This document shows, one piece after another, positions 1 through 10,707 of a stretch of 64,000 nt of DNA; within the stretch, counting starts at the first letter, position 1; every line of letters starts with the position of its first letter. The notes beneath the pieces are model-generated. The model did not search any database and was not told where the DNA came from. It saw nothing but the letters and a program-made list of their open reading frames with translations. Source of the DNA: Klebsormidium nitens (Eukaryota; Streptophyta; Klebsormidiophyceae; Klebsormidiales; Klebsormidiaceae). Position numbers and translations under genes: made by a program. The stretch is taken from the NCBI GenBank assembly GCA_000708835.1, contig DF237405.1:1-64000 (forward strand), in the 5' to 3' direction.

Positions 1-1447
1 AGTCCGCACGAGGGGGTCTTGGCTGAGTGTGAAAACCACTCAGATAGACAAATATCACCTCTTTGCGCCTTGCCAGGCGCCTCCTTCTCTCAGCTTGAAC
101 AACGCCCCTTTTAGAAGACGCTTGACTTGAATAGGCTGACGCAGCCTTATTTTAGTAAATTCGCACGCAAGGGACGGTTTAGTATTTTTGCGACAGTCGT
201 CGGCCGGCGGCCGCAGGACAGCCTGAGGCGCGCGCGTGCGCGCTTCTTCATCTTGCCGGACTTGCCTAATTGTCGCTTCAACTTAAATGTTGAACTAAAG
301 CATTCCTCAAGCCTAAAGTGCCTCTGCACGGTCAATCTATCGTGGCCGTTAGTACTCACTGTATTTGAAGGCAGACGAACATTCCCCCGCCTGCTTCCCT
401 GTCACCAGATGCGGCGCGGCGGCTTAGCAGTGCCTGGCGGCGACACGGAAAGCCGCGGCCGCTGGCCCGCTGGCGCGGTTTTGCACAACGGTTTTGCCGG
501 TTTCTTCGGACTCAGGCAAGTTGCAGCCCGGTACCGTACCGAGGTGCTGTCCTTTTTTTCCCCCCCTTTCTTTTTCAACAATCTGCCCGTAAGCAGCTCG
601 TCATGCTGGGGACTGCTGACTGGCATACGCGGTAGCGCAATGAAAAAGTTCACACGGGTGACTGGTACAATAAAGCATAATTCAGCATGATGGCCGCGTA
701 TCCACATAGACAGCCGGCCGTGCCCCGCCGACGCGGTCCGGACGCAACGCCTGCATTGAGTCCACGCTTCAAGGGGTCATGAGGCTCTGGTACTGACGCC
801 ACTACTGTGGTGCCAGCATCCGAGTTGGTACCGTCATCTGTCCCGTCAGCATGTATGCCGCCAGATCTTCGTTTGCGTTTCTCGTTGACCGCTTTTATTC
901 CAAAGACGATTTGACTTCTCGGCATGGCTTGTGGTCGTCATGTCCCAGCCAGCTAGTGGTGGAGGTAATACGCTTCGTCATCGTCCTTCTATCAATGCGC
1001 CTGGCTTTGGAGTCACGCCACACCATATACGAGGGGGATTTATGTTTGCAACTTGTCAGGCCAATTGGTGTCGACGGAATTGCTTGTAAGGTGAGCTATT
1101 TGGCCGTTTAATGTGAAACTTGAGCAGCCGGTACTTGTACAGCGCTGGCTTGCGCCTGGACTGTAGCATTTCAGCATTTAGTCTAGCATTTGCATGTGAG
1201 TCAATACTGGTTGTTCCAAGTTAACCGACTCTGTATCTGAGAGTGCCGTTTCTTGCGAGGTGGTACCGGTTCCTTGCAGTGGCGACTTTCGCCAGATGGA
1301 ACAGTGTGATTTGCTTTTGCGGTCCATGCGGCTGTCTTCATTTGTAGTGAGTCTACATTTTTTGAGTCCGCAAAGCTGGGCCAAAAAAAAAGCTAGTACC
1401 GAGGTGCTATCCGGAAGCAACTCGGACGGCACTTCCCAGTCATGTCG
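1..1447. other. Gene-poor left end, no supported gene
   Basis: The open frames here (up to 187 codons) overlap on both strands, show no family resemblance and have no convincing exon pattern, so none is called. The one structure seen is a 17-bp word, GTACCGAGGTGCTGTCC, at 536-552, which recurs with one mismatch at 1396-1412. This suggests dispersed repeat material. A distal exon or UTR of a gene outside the window cannot be excluded. Confidence 0.5.
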
Positions 1448-1647
1448 CGACACTTCAGGAATAGTAAGCTCAAGGAATAGTAAGCTCAAACCAAACACTA
1501 AAAACCTAACCTATTAAAATTACCTGCTCCGCACCCATACCCACCCTAAACCCCCAAACTAACCCTACCCGTCCTGGTCCCGTCCTACTGAGGCTGGTGA
1601 TTTTACTATTCCTGTGTTTCTGAAGCTTACTATTCCTGAAGTTGTCG
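1448..1647. mobile_element. Foldback/MITE-like element C with CCCTAA-rich core
   Basis: About 200 bp bounded by imperfect inverted arms. The left arm (1448-1472) contains CTTCAGGAATAGTAAGCT, and the right arm (1621-1647) reads the same word on the other strand. The word GGAATAGTAAGCTCA is repeated directly just inside the left arm, and a further copy of the AGGAATAGTAA word lies inside the right arm. The interior, roughly 1487-1570, is rich in CCCTAA-like and CCAAAC words. It closely resembles, in the opposite orientation, the interior of the element at 42254-42433. No coding capacity; probably a non-autonomous DNA element. Confidence 0.6.
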
Positions 1648-2001
1648 AAGTGTTTCGAGATATTTCCGGCCTCAGTGGCCTAGTAGGTAGGTAATCGCCC
1701 ATGTTCCGCGCGTCCGGGCCATAGCCCCATTTCCAGATTGTCCATACATACTTCTTTTATAAGGCAGTAGCATGATTGTCTGATTGACGTATGGCTCGAC
1801 GGTAGCGGAACCTACATCTTTGAGGGATCCCTCAAGTACCGCTGTGCGACGTGCCGCATATCCGATCCGCCTCGCGCAAAATGCCAAGCGGGGCTACGGC
1901 GGCCGCCCGGACGTGTCGCGCGCGGGTGGCCGTAGTTATCATCTGCGGAATTCTGTACGTCAGTGTCAGAAGCTTGGTTCTCGATCAGAAGCCTAGAAGT
2001 A

Positions 2002-2192
2002 CCGTACTGCTATTTATTTTCGGCAATAAATAAATAATTCTTCGGCCTGCCGAAAATTTCAGAAAATATTTTCAGGCGATAATGGGTCGATAATGGTTAT
2101 TTTAGCAGGTAACCATTGGTCTGCCGAAAGGACGGAAAGTTTCATAATTAATTATTCGGCGTCGAAGGTGCCGAAATCAAATAGCAGTACGG
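2002..2192. mobile_element. MITE A (TA-flanked, CCGTA ends)
   Basis: A 191-bp element with 23-bp terminal inverted repeats, 2002-2024 and 2170-2192, matching at 21 of 23 positions. The ends begin CCGTACTGCTATTT. It is flanked on both sides by the dinucleotide TA (2000-2001 and 2193-2194), as expected of a Tc1/mariner-type target-site duplication. The interior is AT-rich and has no open frame. The terminal CCGTA is shared with the element at 10310-10583, so both may have been moved by related transposases. Confidence 0.75.
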
Positions 2193-2235
2193 TATTAGGA
2201 AAGTGGCTTACCTATTTCCATGCGATAATCAACCA

Positions 2236-2298
2236 CCTGACAAATTAAATTATCGTACCTAAATCGTAGATAACGCGTCGCTCGACAAATTTGTCAGG
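2236..2298. repeat. Short inverted repeat CCTGACAAATT
   Basis: CCTGACAAATT at 2236-2246 is matched by its reverse complement AATTTGTCAGG at 2288-2298. A further near-copy, CCTGACAAAATT, lies at 2318-2329. The arms are perfect over 11 bp with about 41 bp between them. This is probably a fragment of another short element in the repeat-rich left end. Confidence 0.45.
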
Positions 2299-2538
2299 AT
2301 GTGTGCAAAACGGCACGCCTGACAAAATTGGTAGCACCGGCGTCGCACCGCACACTGTACGATGGGCAACGCACGGTCCGATATCGACCGTGCTCGACGC
2401 GACCGTGACGGTCGAGTGAGTCTCGACCCACATTGAAAGTTGCTGCAGTATCCTACATAACGGCGGCGCCCCTTATTGGAGGAGGTGGTGGTTCGCGACG
2501 ACTTGCCCCGGGTGCCACCAGCACTGCAATTCCACTAG

Positions 2539-2702
2539 CATTAGGGTCTCGCGTACCGCCCGGCGAGCAACCGGGCCCTCCCTGTGACATTAGGGTCTCA
2601 CGGGCAACCCAGTGACAACCGGGCACTTCCCAGTGACATTAGGGTGTGGCGGTCACTCTATCCTAGGTTTTTAGTGTGCCCGGTACCTCCCTGTGACAAC
2701 CG
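2539..2702. repeat. Degenerate tandem repeat, 49-bp period
   Basis: The word CATTAGGGT begins at 2539, 2588 and 2637, exactly 49 bp apart, and each unit contains or ends in a CCxGTGA block. The third unit is longer and carries an insertion-like stretch before its CCTGTGA end near 2690. Units share CATTAGGGTCTC and, less well, CAACCGGGC. About 3.3 units are visible. The array ends roughly 270 bp upstream of the APRT start codon. Confidence 0.65.
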
Positions 2703-2969
2703 CCCGGGGATTACCAATTTTTGTCAAGCCATGCATTATCTCCGATATACGGTGTTTATAAATTTGTAGCGGCGCACGTCTTTCACGTGCTTGTATTACG
2801 GTAAACCCAGTTTTATGAATGCCTGCTGAGAAGGCTGAGAAGGCTGAGAATCAGAAGCTGCACACAGATCGTGGGGATCTGCAGGCCCATACGCAGGGCT
2901 CCAGGGCTGATCAGTGATCTGTGTCCGAGACCTTTGAACAAGACTTTTGAGTGCCCGAAGACTGAAAAG

Positions 2970-4743
2970 ATGGCGGACCCGCGCATTGCTCGCATTAGCA
3001 ATGCTATCCGCGCTATTCCAGATTTCCCCAAGAAAGGTAAGCAGACAGGAGGCCCCACCTATTGTTTTGTTTGGATCTTTTGCGCAGACGTCTCAGATGT
3101 CCTCAAGGTGCTGCGATGGTGGTTGAGCTTTTGACTTGTTCAGCATTGGGCACTTGCTGAGAGGCTGCGCGTGCTGTGTGCAGGTATCATGTTTCGCGAC
3201 ATCACCACCCTGCTCCTAGATCCAGCAGCCTTCCAGGATTCCATTGACCTCTTTGTCGCGCGCTACAAGGATCAGGGCATCCAGGTGGTGGCAGGCAAGC
3301 CCCGCACGTCATCCCTTTGCTGCAGTCAGGGCTGTCAGGGGGCTTCTCTTGGCAGGTTTTTGCTTTTCCATTCTGGAGGATGCACCCAGCATTATGCAAT
3401 GTAGTTGCGTTGGGCAGATTATGGGTGCACATTTATGCTGTTTCCTGGAACAGAGTACTTCCAGCTGTTGCAATTTGCAGGGATCGAGGCTCGCGGCTTC
3501 ATCTTTGGCCCTCCCCTGGCCCTGGCGTTGGGCGCCAAGTTTGTTCCGTTGCGAAAGCCGCGGAAGCTCCCAGGTGAAGGCGCAGCTGCTACCGGCTGGT
3601 CTGCAGCATGCCCTGATGAATCTACTGGTCAATCGCAGCTGTCTGTTCGAACAGCATTAGAACTTTCCGTCGACAATAAACAAGACAGTCCTTCACCACT
3701 TCCCGTTTAAGCCGGGGTTCTCATCCTGCATCTTCCACAGCTTCGCTGGGGTGCTGAGGTTCACTGCTGTCCCTTGCTGTCAACTGTTTGCTGCCTGTCT
3801 GGCGGTCCCCTCACATTCGCCACGAGCTGTCCCACCGAGGTGCTTTGAATGTGTGCAGGTCCGACCATTGGTGTGGACTACTCGCTCGAGTACGGCACCG
3901 ACCGGATCGAGATGCACGTGGGCGCGGTGCAGGCGGGGGAGCGCGTTGTCATCATCGACGACCTCATTGCCACGGGGGGCACCATGGGAGCAGGCATCGC
4001 GCTCATCGGTGCGCAGCACGGGCCGCCTTTCTTGCCTCTCATCCACAGGAGCACTGCCGCCAACTGCTTGTCCGGAAGTGCCTCCCATTGCTTTGCGCGG
4101 GTCAGGACAGAAGGCTGTGGGTGGCCTTGTTCCCGCAGGCTCGTGGTGATACTTGCAGACGCATGTCCCTTGAATGCCGTCCAGCCTCTGATGTAGGACG
4201 GCGTTTGTTCTGCAGACCAAGCTGGGGGCAAGGTCGTGGAGACTGCTTGTCTGATAGAGCTCACAGATCTGAAGGTGAGTTGACATGGACAGACAAGGAC
4301 AGGCTCTTATTGAATTGCCTGCAGCCTGTCCCTGCGATGGCTCTACCAGAAGCGGTTCCTCCGCAGTGTGGTCCCTGCCTGTCGCCCTGACTCGACCATG
4401 CGAAGGGGGCCCAGACTAAAGCGACTGGCTCTGGGGATAAAGAGGACAATTCAGGCAATACTTCCTTTGAGGCCCATTTTCGTTTCGAAAGTGGTTTTGC
4501 TGCGCCACCTTTCTGGAGCAAGCTGCACAAGATCGGATGTAGTTCGCTTCTGCTTCAAGACGTGGCACCCGCGTCCAGTAGTGCACCAGGGTCCTCAAGC
4601 GGGACCTGTCTGTGCTTGCTTGTCCTGCAAGGTTGCAGCGCATCCGACAGTTGACATCTACTTCCTGACTTGTGCGTGTGCAGGGCCGTGAGAAGCTTGG
4701 GAACACTCCACTGTTTGTCTTGGTCGAGTACGAAGGGGAGTAA
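2970..4743 (+). CDS. APT1: Adenine phosphoribosyltransferase
   Basis: Purine salvage enzyme making AMP and pyrophosphate from adenine and PRPP. Six exons: 2970-3036, 3184-3294, 3481-3573, 3859-4008, 4216-4274 and 4684-4743. They total 540 nt and encode 179 residues, the usual APRT length. The protein opens [20 protein letters not shown], followed by the FRDIT segment, the [10 protein letters not shown] loop and [12 protein letters not shown]. The PRPP-binding motif [13 protein letters not shown] is in exon 4, and the protein ends [18 protein letters not shown]. Intron 2 must use a GC donor (GCAG|GCAAGC, exon end 3294), because the frame and the conserved VVAGIEARG join require it. No transit peptide is visible, so a cytosolic form is likely. 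It is convergent with the kinase gene downstream. Identity is secure. Confidence 0.95.
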
Positions 4744-6014
4744 GGGATGATTTGAATGATTGAGATAACAAGGTACTATTCGTACGTTCTCATCAACATT
4801 ATACTGACAACGTTGCAAAGCAGTCTCTGGCTCGGCTGATTATTTCGTAACTTTTTGTTCAAATGTCTATGGAGACAACTACGAGCGGCGCTGGGATTCA
4901 ACGCCAGTTTAATGACAGACTGGATAATCGTCGACACTTAGTCAAAAGTCGGCAGAATTGATTGAAACTCTATGGGTTGATATGTTAGACACTGGCACTG
5001 ATGGCCTCCATTAGATCCAATTGATTGAAGAAGCGTAAAATGGTGACACTAACACGAGGTCTATGCCCTGTAAGTCGAATACGTCAATTGATCTGGTATG
5101 TGTCATGTCCCGCCTGCGCGGCAGCAGTCAAGGCGTGAACGTGTTCACCTGTTGTTTTGTGATACTTCAGCGCAAATCTGGTAGATCGCTTGCAGCGTGT
5201 CCATTCCAATTAATCGCGAATCAGCAGCTTTATACTTTGAATCGTCCGACCCTTGATACAATTAAGCGGATTTTTCGATGAGAGCTTGGCTGTCCAGAAT
5301 GCTCGGGCATGCTGTTTGGACCGTGCAATGGAGACCGTCCATGCCAGCCATGGCCTATATACTCGGGCGCGCAGCTGCACTTGCTATAGCTGGGGTGCCA
5401 CTGCTGTACTCACGCCCGTTTGCCGTTGTATACTACAGCAATCTCTGCCAGCCGGGCCCAAATTGCATGGCGTGTCAGTTTGTGGCGTTGAAGCTTGCTC
5501 ATAGCTCGCAATGACTTGTCCAGCGGTACAACAGCAGGTGCAACTGAAACGAGCTACAAGTGTTCGAGCATTGCTAGGACTCTGAGAATGAACAGGAGCA
5601 TAAGCTATGGATGCAGGCAGAGGACGCTCAGAAAATTGAGAGCGCATGGAACCGTATCCGAAGATGGAATGTTCAGATAGTCAAGGCAGCTTCATCAGGA
5701 GCTAACGGACAAGGAAAAACAGTAAGCGACTTAAGTATAATCTCCAACTTAACTCCATCCGAAGTATGGCTCCCTAATTCAATGTCGGCTATTACAACTT
5801 CGTATGCCTGGATGTATGATTGACCGCTCGAGCACCGCTCGTCCATCAACGCCTTGGTCCTATGCTTCAGTCGGGCACCTGCGCTTCAGGCGGACTGTCA
5901 TTTGCAACGAGGCCCGGTAGGTCAAAGAACCAGCCCTGCCGCAGGCCAATCGTGATCTCTTCGCGACATCTCAGACGTTCCTCTGTCCAATCGTGCTTGC
6001 CCCGGCGATCCGGG
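4744..6014. other. 3'-3' intergenic region between APRT and kinase genes
   Basis: About 1.27 kb between two convergent genes. It must hold both 3' UTRs. Open frames here are short, and no protein family, tRNA or repeat was recognised. A TGTAA motif for the minus-strand kinase gene lies at 5792-5796. Confidence 0.5.
5792..5796 (-). terminator. Poly(A) signal TGTAA, kinase gene
   Basis: TGTAA on the minus strand (TTACA as printed), about 220 nt beyond the kinase stop codon. Position and sequence fit the green-algal polyadenylation signal. A five-base word alone is weak evidence. Confidence 0.4.
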
Positions 6015-9000
6015 TCAGCAGCAGCGCGCCGTACGCCCCGTGCGCGGCCCCCCCTCGTCCTCCTGCTCCAGCTCGGGTGCGGCGCGCGCCAGCATGGCCA
6101 GCACGTCGTCGAAGGTGGGCCGCCGCCGCGGGTTGCCCGCCCAGCACGCCGTCATCAGCCGCGCCAGGCCCGGGGGGCAGTGCGCCGGGACGGGCGGCCG
6201 CGCCTCCTGCACGCACCCACGCAGCAGTGAGCAACACGCAGGCCGCCAGAGGGGGCGCAGCGCAGGGCGGCCGCCGTCCATGTGCGGCACGAAGGGGCGC
6301 AGCAGGGCGGCGCGTGCGTGGGGCTCACCCGCGCGACGACGGCGAAGGCGGCCTGGATGCCGGTCATGTCGGGGAAGGGCAGCTGCAGCGTGAGCAGCTC
6401 CCACAGCACCAGCGCGAAGCTGTACACGTCCGCCGCACCGCCGTACGCCTTGCCCGCCAACACCTGCGCAGCCGACCACGCCGATGTAAACCGACGCCCG
6501 CCCGGGTCGATCGCCCCCGAAGAGTCCACCTCCTCCAAGCTCAATCCTTGAATGCGTGTCTGGGAGGCAATGGCGGATCCGCTGTTTCGACTCGGCTATG
6601 GCGCAGCACCTCGGATGGTGTAAGCTCCTGTCTTAGTGGGCGGTGTCTCTGCAGAGGCCAGCGTGCCCCAACACAAAGCTTCAGCTGATGCCACCAACGA
6701 GCAACCTTCTTCTCGGACACTCCTCGGTGACGGACACGCGCAAGCCCCCGCCCTGTCCATGATGGACACGTGGTTCGCCCCGCCCTGCTGCGACGCTGCT
6801 GCCGCGCGCTCACCTCCGGCGCCATCCAGCGGTAGGTCCCAATCTCGCCGCGCGCCGTCCCCGCTGGGCCCAGCCGGACGGCCTCGCCAAAGTCGGCCAG
6901 CTTGATGGTGCCGTCGGCCGTGAACAGCAGGTTCTCCGTCTTCAGGTCGCGGTGGACGATGCCCTGCGAGTGCAGGTATCTGCACACGGGACAGCGACGT
7001 CAGCGAGAGCGAGCAACCTAGTGTCGCCACACGCGACATCAGTACGTACTGGCTCGCTCTTGCTGAGCCTCAGGCAGAGACCACCCCGTCACCACGTCAC
7101 CAGCAGCGTCTCGGGCAAGATAGCAGAGCTGAGGGCGGCGGCCTCACGCGCCGGCGTGGGCGATGTCGGCGGCCATGTCGAGGAGCTGCAGCGGGGGGAT
7201 GAGCTGGCCGCGGCGCAGGCGCAGCCAGTGGCGCACACTGCCGCCGCGGCAGTACTCCATCACCAGCGTGCGCACGGGGGGGCAGCAGTAGGCGCCCACG
7301 AACTGCAGCAGGCGGACCACGCGTTCGAAGTGACGGCCCCAGCATGGGACAGCGCCCAGGACGAGAACAATGCCCTTCGCCCTTCCAATCCTTTGGGGGC
7401 TAGCGTTACCTGGGCTTTGCGGGACCCACTTTGGTACCAAGCTTCAGCATCCGAGAATGAGGGGGCGCGTAGCCCATGACGCCACTGCCTATGGAGGGGC
7501 CAGGACAGCAGGGCGCTGCAACCAACGAGCATGCAAAGACCGATTGCGCAATCTTCCCACTTGCTCGCAACCGCGGTGCGCGTGCTCACCTTGACGATGT
7601 TGGGGTGCTCCAGCTGCGACAGGATGCCCACCTGCGCACACCACAACCGCGGGCTTCGTGTGAATGGGCCCCAAAGGTCGTCCGCGGCGCTGCTGGTCGA
7701 AGCTGCGCTATCCGCCACTGTGAGCAGAGCAGCGTGCAACTCTGTGATGCCCCTCAGACTAACATTAGAACGCGAACGTCTTGCTGAAGGTGCTGATTGA
7801 TTTGTAGAGAAAGAGTTTGAAGGTACACGACAAGAACACTGCGCCGACCAAGTGAGACGTGCTGCCCACCTCGTTTTGGAACTGGTGCGCCATGGCGTCC
7901 GCGGCCTCCTGCGACGCCGTCATGCGCAGCACCTTCACCGCCACCTGCACCACCACCAGCCAGCCACCCGCCACGTCACTAAAGCCAGTCCACCCAGAGC
8001 TGGAGTAGCCACACAACACCGGCATGGCTGCTGCCGGTCATCAGGCTTGCGTGCTTTACCCTTGCCCTGCTCTGCTCACCTCTCGTTTCTTGTACTGCCC
8101 CCGGAAGATCCGCCCAAACGCGCCTGCCGCCACCTCCGCTCCCAGGAACAGCTGTTTTACGTCAATGGTGTGCAGCCGCGCCTCCAGCGGCAGCCCGCGC
8201 CAGGCAGCAGGGCTCACCCCGGCCTCTGCGCCCGCCCCCCCCTCCCCCTCCCTGCCGTCCGGGCTGTCGCGCAGGCTGGCGCTTCCCCACGGCAGGAAAA
8301 GGCCACTACTGCTACGGAGCAACGGCTCCAGAGACACCCCCGTGGCGTACGAGGTGCCGCCGTCCCTGCTGCTACCAGCACTGGGGGAAGAGCGCCCGGG
8401 GGACCCCCCACTGCCGCCGTCGCGCACACTGTCCTCGCTGCCCTCTACGGACGGCCCAGGGGCAGTCGCTGGCGGGAGCCCGAGCGGGGACTTCTTTGCC
8501 GCAGCCACAGCCGGCGCCCCCCTGGGGCCATCCCCCCTACCCAACGAAGGCCCCTCGCTGGAAGGCGTCGACGCCGGGCCGGCCGTGGGCTGGTCCGCCG
8601 AGGTGTCGCTGCTCCAGAGCAGGGGCCCGCTCATAGGGTAGTGCGGCGTGGGGGCCCAGGAAGGCGCCGACTGCGTCCTGGGGAGGCCCCCCGGCCATGC
8701 GGCTGCCGGGGCGGTCTTGGGCACCGCGGGCCCAGGATCAGGGGAGGCGAGACCCGTGCGCGGATGGCTGTGCGCGCGAAGGGCCCTGCGATGCAGCGCG
8801 CGGTCCAGGCGGTGCGCCTGCGCTTGCTCGTTGCGCTCTCTGGCGCGATTGCGCATGCGGCTGAGGCCAGAGAGGCGGCGCGCCCCCTCGGCCAGCAGGA
8901 GGCGCTCCGCAGGGGCCAGCCCTGGAGACAGCGCGGCCGAGCGGCGCTCCTCCTCCTGCATGCGCGCAGCGCCCGGCTTCTCCGGGGAGGGCGCCTCCGC

Positions 9001-9776
9001 TGCGGGTGGCGCGCTGCCCTCCTTGGGCCCGCCGGGTGACTCCACCCAGGAGCTGGTGCGGCGGGTGAGGCTGCGCCAGAGCCGGCCGAGCCGCGCACTG
9101 GGAGGTGGGTCGCCTGCGGTGGCACAAACTTCAGAGATGGGGAGGGAGGATCGCGCAATTGAGAGCGGGGTCGCACTGAAAACAATGTCCAGCCTGGATA
9201 CATGTTTGGGGGCTGTGCTGCACCGCAAGGGGAGATGCTGGGATGGCGCTACTTTGCCTCAACGTGGGGCGCCTCTAACTGCCAGGGCTAAGGCTGGGCC
9301 CACTCTGCAGCATGGAGCCGCTGTTTTGAGGACTCACTCCCCTGTCTGTCCTCACCTGTAGCACTGTCTCCGCCACTGCCTGCCCTAGGCAGCTCCCTGG
9401 CGCTGACCACTGCGCTCTCCCACAAGCGATCGCTGCCTGGGCCCTCCAGGCCATGAGCCTCCGCCCAAGTGCGCAGGCGCCGCTCCTCCAGGCTGGCGCC
9501 GCCTGCGTCGGGCTCTGGGGGACCATTCGCAGGGGCACTGGTGTCCGGAGAGGAGAAGGGCGCCTGGGCCTGGCTCTGAGTGAGGCCCTGCCCCCCCGTT
9601 GCCTGGCTGGCTGGGCTGTGCGCGAGTCCTTTCCCTGGAATGACCAGGTCGCTCACGGCCAGGCCTTGTCGCCGGGTGCGCAGCGACAAGGAGCGCCCCA
9701 GCTCCGGCGGGCGCTCCTGCCCGGCCACAACACGGGGGGCCCCAGCCTCCTCGCCAACTGGAGGTGCTGATGTCAT
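6015..9776 (-). CDS. TKL/RAF-like protein kinase with long N-terminal region
   Basis: Eight exons on the minus strand: 9776-9356, 9113-8080, 7944-7870, 7631-7590, 7302-7148, 6979-6814, 6463-6329 and 6206-6015; 739 residues. The first ~455 residues are Ser/Pro/Gly/Ala-rich and look disordered. The C-terminal ~280 form a complete kinase domain: Gly-rich loop [15 protein letters not shown] lysine (about 489), [10 protein letters not shown] with catalytic Asp about 587, DFGEAVRL (Asp about 605), GTYRWMAPE, then [14 protein letters not shown] and a [15 protein letters not shown] end. GTYRWMAPE and the DVYSFA segment point to the TKL/RAF-like family of plants and algae. All catalytic residues are present, so it should be an active Ser/Thr kinase; its substrate cannot be told. 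The start is the first in-frame ATG of exon 1; an upstream non-ATG extension or 5' exon is possible. It is divergent from the TBL2-like gene. Confidence 0.9.
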
Positions 9777-10309
9777 GTCAAGAGTAGACGAGGCTGGCCT
9801 GAACCATTTGGGTGCCCGATGCAGAGAGCCCCCCAAGATCAGCCGAGCTTGTATGTCATGCAAGCAAGGCGCTAGCGAGGAAAGGAGTGTGGCAGCCTGC
9901 TACAGCGTCAGGTGTGCCAGCTGGCCATGGCGGCCAGGGGGAAGGGCGCGGCTGCAGCGGCCTATGCAATGCTGCAATTGGGTTGCACCGCACAGCTGCC
10001 TCAGTGTCTAAGACAAGGATGATGGCCCCCCGAATGCCGCCAAGGTCCACCTACTGCTCACCAATGACGAGATGACAATATGCGCATTGGAAGGACTTAG
10101 GAGGGGCACCTCAAGCGGCACTGCCAGCAGCATGGTCGGGCGCCCATACCGTATTAAATGCCATAATGGACTGCGTTGGTGTTGTGCCCATGTGCATGAT
10201 GCAACATTGTTGAAAGCTGGCACGGGCCGCACCGCCACATCAAACAGGCTACACTGCTATGAACACGTGCACCACATGTGCATACCGGGCTGGCAACTCT
10301 GGCATGGTA

Positions 10310-10583
10310 CCGTAGTGGCACGACCCATTCGCGACCCCTCTCTGCGAACATTATTTTTTTCACTTATTTTTTTTCACACCAAGCTCAAGAGGATTTATTT
10401 CATTTCGTACCAGCAATATAACCCTACAGAATCAGGTAATTAACCACCCAAAACAGACGTAACCAATCAACTAACCCGGATCTTTTAGTTTCGCAGTTTC
10501 ACACAAGCTGTTCAGAATTAATTATTTTTTTCACACAAGCCCAAAATAATTAATTTCAGGGTGAATGGGTCGTGCCACTACGG
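10310..10583. mobile_element. MITE B (TA-flanked, CCGTA ends)
   Basis: A 274-bp element with perfect 21-bp terminal inverted repeats, 10310-10330 and 10563-10583, beginning CCGTAGTGGCACGACCC. It is flanked by TA at 10308-10309 and 10584-10585. The palindrome extends two further bases into GGTACC, so the true edge is uncertain by 2-4 bp. The interior is AT-rich, with subterminal TTTTTTTCACAC-like and AATTAATT words and no open frame. It ends about 50 bp upstream of the TATA-like box of the TBL2-like gene. Confidence 0.85.
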
Positions 10584-10634
10584 TACCTGGATCATGGATG
10601 CAACAAAGTTCCAAGTTCCAACTGCTCTGCTCCA

Positions 10635-10641
10635 TATATAA
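10635..10641 (+). promoter_or_regulatory. TATA-like box of the TBL2-like gene
   Basis: TATATAA about 70 bp upstream of the chosen ATG at 10708, a sensible distance for a core promoter with a short 5' UTR. No expression data support it. Confidence 0.4.
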
Positions 10642-10707
10642 TGTCACGGTTGTAGGGGGTTGTATAGCCTGTCGGTTGTAGGTTGTAGGTTGTACAGAGA
10701 GCGCACG

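Larger units (their letters stand above)
9777..10707. promoter_or_regulatory. Shared divergent promoter region, kinase / TBL2-like
   Basis: 931 bp between the starts of two divergent genes. It holds MITE B (10310-10583), a TATA-like TATATAA at 10635-10641 and short GTTGTAG repeats near 10665-10694, just before the TBL2-like start codon. Confidence 0.55.

Noticed and set aside
1487-1570. CCCTAA-rich stretch as a telomere or chromosome end
   Set aside because: The repeats are degenerate, only ~80 bp long and enclosed in inverted arms, with a related copy at 42.3 kb; it is part of a dispersed element.
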